The notes under the pieces: generated by a model
Databases searched by the model: none
Seen by the model: only the letters and a program-made list of their open reading frames with translations
Told to the model about the DNA's origin: nothing
Part shown: positions 59,430 through 64,000 of the stretch, piece after piece
How the letters are laid out: the number at the start of each line of letters is the position of its first letter
Numbering within the stretch: position 1 is the first letter of the stretch
Source: Nautilus pompilius
Taxonomy: Eukaryota; Mollusca; Cephalopoda; Nautilida; Nautilidae
Direction: 5' to 3'
DNA: 64,000 nt
Assembly: GCA_018389105.1 (NCBI GenBank)
Contig: JACATO010000047.1
Coordinates: 744,001-808,000 of the forward strand
Translations under genes and position numbers: made by a program

Positions 59430-61940
59430 AAGGAAATCATTACCTCAATGATGGATTTCCTGTTATGGCTTTGAGTCATGTACCTAAATTACTGATCATC
59501 ATCATAAGGCATGATAAATATATTCAAAAATTTATAATATACTATATGTATGCCTATTGTATATTCAGGTATATTTAATATATATTATACTATATAATGT
59601 ATTTTCCATGTATAATTCCTAGTGGAATAATTCAGAAAAACCACCTAGAGTGTAACAAGACTATTATTTCTATACACAATACTGAGCCATCAGTAAGCAG
59701 CAAAATAATGAATTATAAATGGAAAATGTTTTGCACTATTCAAAGTTAACAGCAATGAGGGCTTTAACAGTCTTTCTTTGCCATTTACTGAAAGCTACCT
59801 AATTTTCTTTCTCTAATGGGCTATGAAAATTAATGAGATAGAGACAAAACACTGGAATAACATAGAAAACCTTTAAGTTCTTTTTTTTTTAAATGTGTAT
59901 TTGATCTTTTCCACCAACACATCTGATAGAGAAAAGCTGTTGTTTTTTTTTTTCTCCCCCTTGCCAAGAATCACCAGCTCAGATCTGATATTGGTGATCA
60001 ACTATTTAGTGTTCTTATCCAGCTGGCATTAATCACTACACTGTCAAAGTTTCAATACTGATTTCATTTCAAAGATATTGCTATCATCTTCTCAGCTGAC
60101 ATTACATTAAAACATTTACATTTTTTAAAGGTAGTTGAATGATTTGGTTCTAGGTTACTTGTTTGAGGTTATTTGTCAAATATTCCCATAGGCATCCAGT
60201 TGCAGATGGCTTAGCATCCTTATTAATGAAAAGCCATAGAAGTTCTGCACAGTTATTTATCTGGAGTTAATTTTGACCTCAGAAGTTGTGAGTGTGTGCA
60301 GAAAAACACACATTACCAATAGTGGAAGCATGCAATGATTACAATGATAAAGTCTTATAAAAGGACACCTATTAGAGAAATCTGTCAGAATAAACAGACA
60401 GAGATAAATCACAAAGTAAAATATCCCCATTTGATAACCCACACTGATAAGAAAATAATAAATTTAAAATACTAAGATTCACATCCTAAAAAAGCAGAAA
60501 AGGGTTTTTATATCAAGATAATAAAAACAAAGGCTGGTGGTAAAACAACTAATGACAGAAGTGCATAAAAACACTAATTAGAATTATTTAAACCACTTTG
60601 CATTATTTTATATCTGTATAATTAATAAGTGATAAATGATAGAATCATTGTGTACTACATATAAACTTTGTAACACAAAATGATATATACTACTGTTCAA
60701 AAACTTGAATACTTCAAAAATTATATCAGGTCTTTAAATAGGAATTTAAAAAAAAAATTAGTTACTTGATTAACCATTTTAATAATTTACATACTATATC
60801 ATGATATTCCATAGTTCAAGAAAAATTCAAGGTGACCAGCTATTTTCCAGTCTCTCTATTTTTTCACATTTGTTTTTCTTTAAAAATAGATTAATATTTA
60901 ACACTTAGATACTGCTTATTATATGCCCCCTATACCTCGAGTTTATGTACAATGGATTTTAAATTTAATAATGGGTTTCCAAGCCAGCCAGCCAGTCAGC
61001 CAAATGTTTTTGGTTTTGATTGAGAGTTCGTTATTTCCAGCAGAAATTCCATTGCAATGAAATGCGGTAAATGTTTAAAAACCCAAGTTATTCATATCTG
61101 CGTTGTGATATTAGGATTTGGATTTAATCTACATCAACAATAACTCTTGCATAAATGAAAATAAATACAGACCTACAATCAGTATGTTAACTGTCAGTAG
61201 TAACTAGCATCTATAATTACTTTTCTATACAAAAATGTGTAGCACAAATTTGAATTATCTATGTTATATCATATATATTGCAATTGACATATCTCATTTG
61301 CAGCAGAGTAACAGACTGAGGTTAAAGGTCATTACTCACACAATAAGCAAGACCAGGTATTCAAAACAGTTTTAATATTGTTACAGGCTAGTGAAAATCA
61401 TAGACCTTTTATTTCCCTAATGGAACATTTTCAACTGAATGCCAACATTCTTTACGAACAGAAAGTGTTTAGACAATTCCATCTGCAGAAAAAGGAATTC
61501 AATAATCAGTGGGACAAAGCAGAATGACATAATCAGGGAACAAGTACTGGACAGGTGTCACTCAACAGCCTGCTGAAACTGTTATGAAAACAATAGGTTA
61601 CTCTACAAACTAGAGAAATTCTAAAAGGAAATTCATACAACTATAAACTGGTTGAGAGTGACTGTGAGAAAAGACAGCATCACAAACGCACACTGGATCC
61701 AGGGTATTATTTTTTTGTTGAGAGGGAATTGGCCATTTGGTTAATGTGGGAACTTACAAAAGATAAATTTGCAGTAAACTATCATATTCTTCCATTATCT
61801 GCAAAAATTCAGGCACTAGCAAAAACACTCAAAGAACTATCCTATTGGCTACTAAAGTGTGGTATGTAAACAAAGTAGAATGAAGGTGCACTTGGTTTTC
61901 ATGATGAGTATTTGTTTACAATAAGAAATGATAAGAACAT
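59430..61940. other. AT-rich non-coding stretch
   Basis: Palindrome-rich AT sequence at 59520-59610 and poly-T runs near 59881 and 59942. No gene seen. Confidence 0.5.
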
Positions 61941-61945
61941 ATTTT

Positions 61946-61979
61946 TGTGTGTGTGTGGTGTGTGTGTGTGTGTGTGTGT
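61946..61979. repeat. (GT)n microsatellite
   Basis: A GT run interrupted once by GG. Confidence 0.95.
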
Positions 61980-62182
61980 TGTGAGAATTAGAATCTGTAT
62001 TTCACTTGAAATAAAAGGGAAAGAAACCAGAATGCTTAGTGACAGTGAAGCAATTTGTACTGTTTTTCATAAAGACATAAGCAGCATTAAATTAGAAAGT
62101 TCTGATGAAATAAGCAGAGATGAAAAAGCCTATGAATTCTACCATTTATATGGAAACTTTAATCCTGAACATAATTTTTTTT

Positions 62183-62199
62183 AAAAAAAAAAAAAAAAA
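62183..62199. repeat. Poly-A run
   Basis: Eight T followed directly by seventeen A. No retroposon body was recognised before it. Confidence 0.9.
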
Positions 62200-62757
62200 C
62201 AAGTATGCAAATGTGAAATTTTTGTTATGATGAAAAGAGGGCCATCATGATGTCCAAAAACAATTTTAAAACTAAGTGTTTAAACAAACTGTTTTTTACT
62301 CTGTAGTTGATAAAATGAGATGTTGTTATTGCTCTTGTAAAGTCACTTAAGGGAGTCTCATCTAAAGAAAAAAGATTTTGTCATAAGCTGAGTTCATTGA
62401 AGAGATTTTTAAATGTTAAAGACAAACAATTTCAGTTAGTGTTTATGGTTTTTAAAAATATTAAATTGAACATTTTAATATGTTGAACAATTCAGAGTAT
62501 GTTATGAAAAGCCACCTGAGTTAATGATTATTTCTAATTTAATTATTGTATTTTTCAGTGTATACGTTGAAAAATTTTCTCTCCCAAAAGTTTGGGCTTT
62601 CACTGATACTCCAAATCAACATATCTATGGAAAGAGTCATTGAAAATTCATTAATGAAAAAGTAAAAAAAAAAAAAAATGACATTCTTTCATTTTCTGAA
62701 ATAAACTGTTAAGATTTTTCATGCTTCCCAATTGCATACTATCTGTCCTTTTCAATT

Positions 62758-62844
62758 CTAATTATATTTATAAACAGCTCCAACAAATCCTCCGTCTCTT
62801 CTCAAAATGTCTCCTGCAAAGTCATAAAAGTCACACACAGCAGC
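62758..62844 (-). CDS. Possible terminal exon, low confidence
   Basis: On the minus strand a TAACTTGCAG acceptor-like sequence is followed at 62844 by 28 open codons (AAVCDFYDFAGDILRRDGGF, then VGAVYKYN) and a TAG at 62758-62760. The amino-acid mix (Gly, Asp, Arg, Ala) looks more like real protein than the surrounding AT-driven frames. No family is recognised and no polyadenylation signal was clearly placed. It could be chance. Confidence 0.2.
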   Translation of the reverse strand, partial: AAVCDFYDFAGDILRRDGGFVGAVYKYN

Positions 62845-62859
62845 CTGCAAGTTAGAAGT

Positions 62860-64000
62860 TGTTAAATTTACAGAAGAAAGTGGTGGTAATATGGCAGTGC
62901 ACAGGGAATGCAGTGTCAGTGAGAAATGTGTTAGGAACTTGTGCAAATTAAGGATATGTTACAGACCATGAAGAGAACCAAAAATACAAAACAGGGCTAC
63001 AAAGATTGCTCACCCAACAACACGTGTCATAGACATGGTAATGTGAAGCTGGAGACTAAAGGCCAAACAAATAGCTGCTGATGATCAATGCCTATATATA
63101 TATATATTCATTCTATTCTATTTTCCTGTACACAGTTTTCATTATGGTATTTTTTTTTAGAGGTATTTACCACTTTATACAATCAGAGAACAGCTGTATG
63201 TGTGTTGACCTCTGTGTTGGCCTAGTTGTGAACCCCAAATGTTGGACAACTTGTAATTGAACTGAATATTACTTCACATACCATCAAAAATTAAATTGCA
63301 AGTTTAATTTCTGAATTTCAGTGCACCCAATATCTCAAAATCGAATAAAAATGTCAAAGGTAAATAAAACTGACACATTTGGCTTTTTAAAGTAGGCAAT
63401 TCTACACAATGAAAATGATATATAATCACATGATGATTAAATGATTAAAAATAGGCACCAGGCTTTCATTACCAGAACCTTAATAACCTTTTCAGTTTGT
63501 TTAAAATATCTCTCTATGATCACAATAATGTTTAAAAAAAAACTATTTCAACACTCCATTTATCCAAAAGGCCATCTCAGAAAGTAATTCAATGATATGC
63601 ATAAATACTTCATTAATATCCATGAGCATGGCAGTACTATAAACAGGGATGCAATGCAACAGTGTTATGAAGATTTGACATATTGTCTGACTAGATGAAA
63701 GTCTTGCTAACTACCATAGTTAGTCTTGCCTTGTCCTATACTCCAAACCAACTTATCCTGAATGAAGGTGGGGATGGGAAAATTAGGCAATTTGACTTAT
63801 ATTCCACATTGACTTATAGGCCAAGAAATGGTAATAATTATGTATCTTTGGGGGAAAATTGAACATTTTAATATTGAATTTCAGTAATAATCAAATAAAG
63901 AAGAAATAGTTAATCCCATAACACTAAGCTAATTTAAACATTATAAAAAAAACTGTTGTTATTAATGCTTGCCTCCATAGTAAAAAAAAACCAAAACAAA
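62860..64000. other. Non-coding stretch to the window end
   Basis: A short (TA)n run lies at 63093-63107. No gene or mobile element recognised. Confidence 0.5.

Noticed and set aside
59520-59610. AT palindromes as a regulatory or replication origin site
   Set aside because: Low-complexity AT sequence gives such palindromes readily; nothing specific supports a function.
62100-62200. Poly-A tail of a retroposon
   Set aside because: The A run follows a T run with no recognisable element body or target duplication.

Overview
This looks like animal (metazoan) nuclear DNA. It is strongly AT-rich and full of mono- and dinucleotide runs. There is one spliced coding exon with canonical intron borders, there are short TTAGGG-type repeats, and there are tRNA-derived SINEs plus many decayed DNA transposons. 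The mix (Tc1, mariner, ZBED-type hAT, piggyBac and Tigger remnants, with a SINE family sharing one body sequence) fits an invertebrate with large introns. A mollusc such as a cephalopod is a plausible guess, but nothing here proves it. I see no bacterial genes, rRNA, functional tRNA gene or CRISPR array.

The only host exon I can support well is on the minus strand at 46158-46436. It is a 279-bp, phase 1-1 exon encoding one immunoglobulin-like domain, so much of the window is probably intron or flank of a large minus-strand cell-surface gene. Two weaker minus-strand candidates are a charged helical reading frame at 54414-54647 and a possible last exon at 62758-62844.

The recognisable remainder is mobile DNA. 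0-15 kb: a tRNA-like inverted repeat (2.3 kb), a Tc1 relic (6.6-7.2 kb), a 592-bp Tigger derivative (7.9-8.5 kb) and a degenerate minisatellite (13.7 kb). 15.1-21.1 kb: a transposon cluster with, in order, a full-length decayed ZBED-type hAT, a Tc1 relic, a piggyBac relic and a complete but broken mariner. 21-34 kb: an interstitial telomere-like tract, a second Tigger derivative that keeps the transposase start, a short hAT-type MITE with a perfect 8-bp target duplication, and a 45-bp tandem repeat. 34.1-35.9 kb: two different Tc1/mariner transposase relics lying head to head. 38.9-44.4 kb: a THAP12/ZMYM-like hAT relic, a SINE piece and a second ZBED-type hAT with intact 14-bp termini. 46-64 kb: the Ig exon, SINEs, an inverted second piggyBac relic (51.5-52.3 kb) and two Tc1 relics in tandem (57.8-59.1 kb).

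None of the transposase reading frames is intact, so all these elements appear dead. No LINE or LTR coding remnant was recognised. I did not find a convincing new biological system. The most informative observations are the isolated symmetric Ig exon, the pair of Tigger copies that records a microhomology deletion, the inverted piggyBac pair and the long tRNA-like hairpin. All family assignments come from reading translations by eye, not from database searches.
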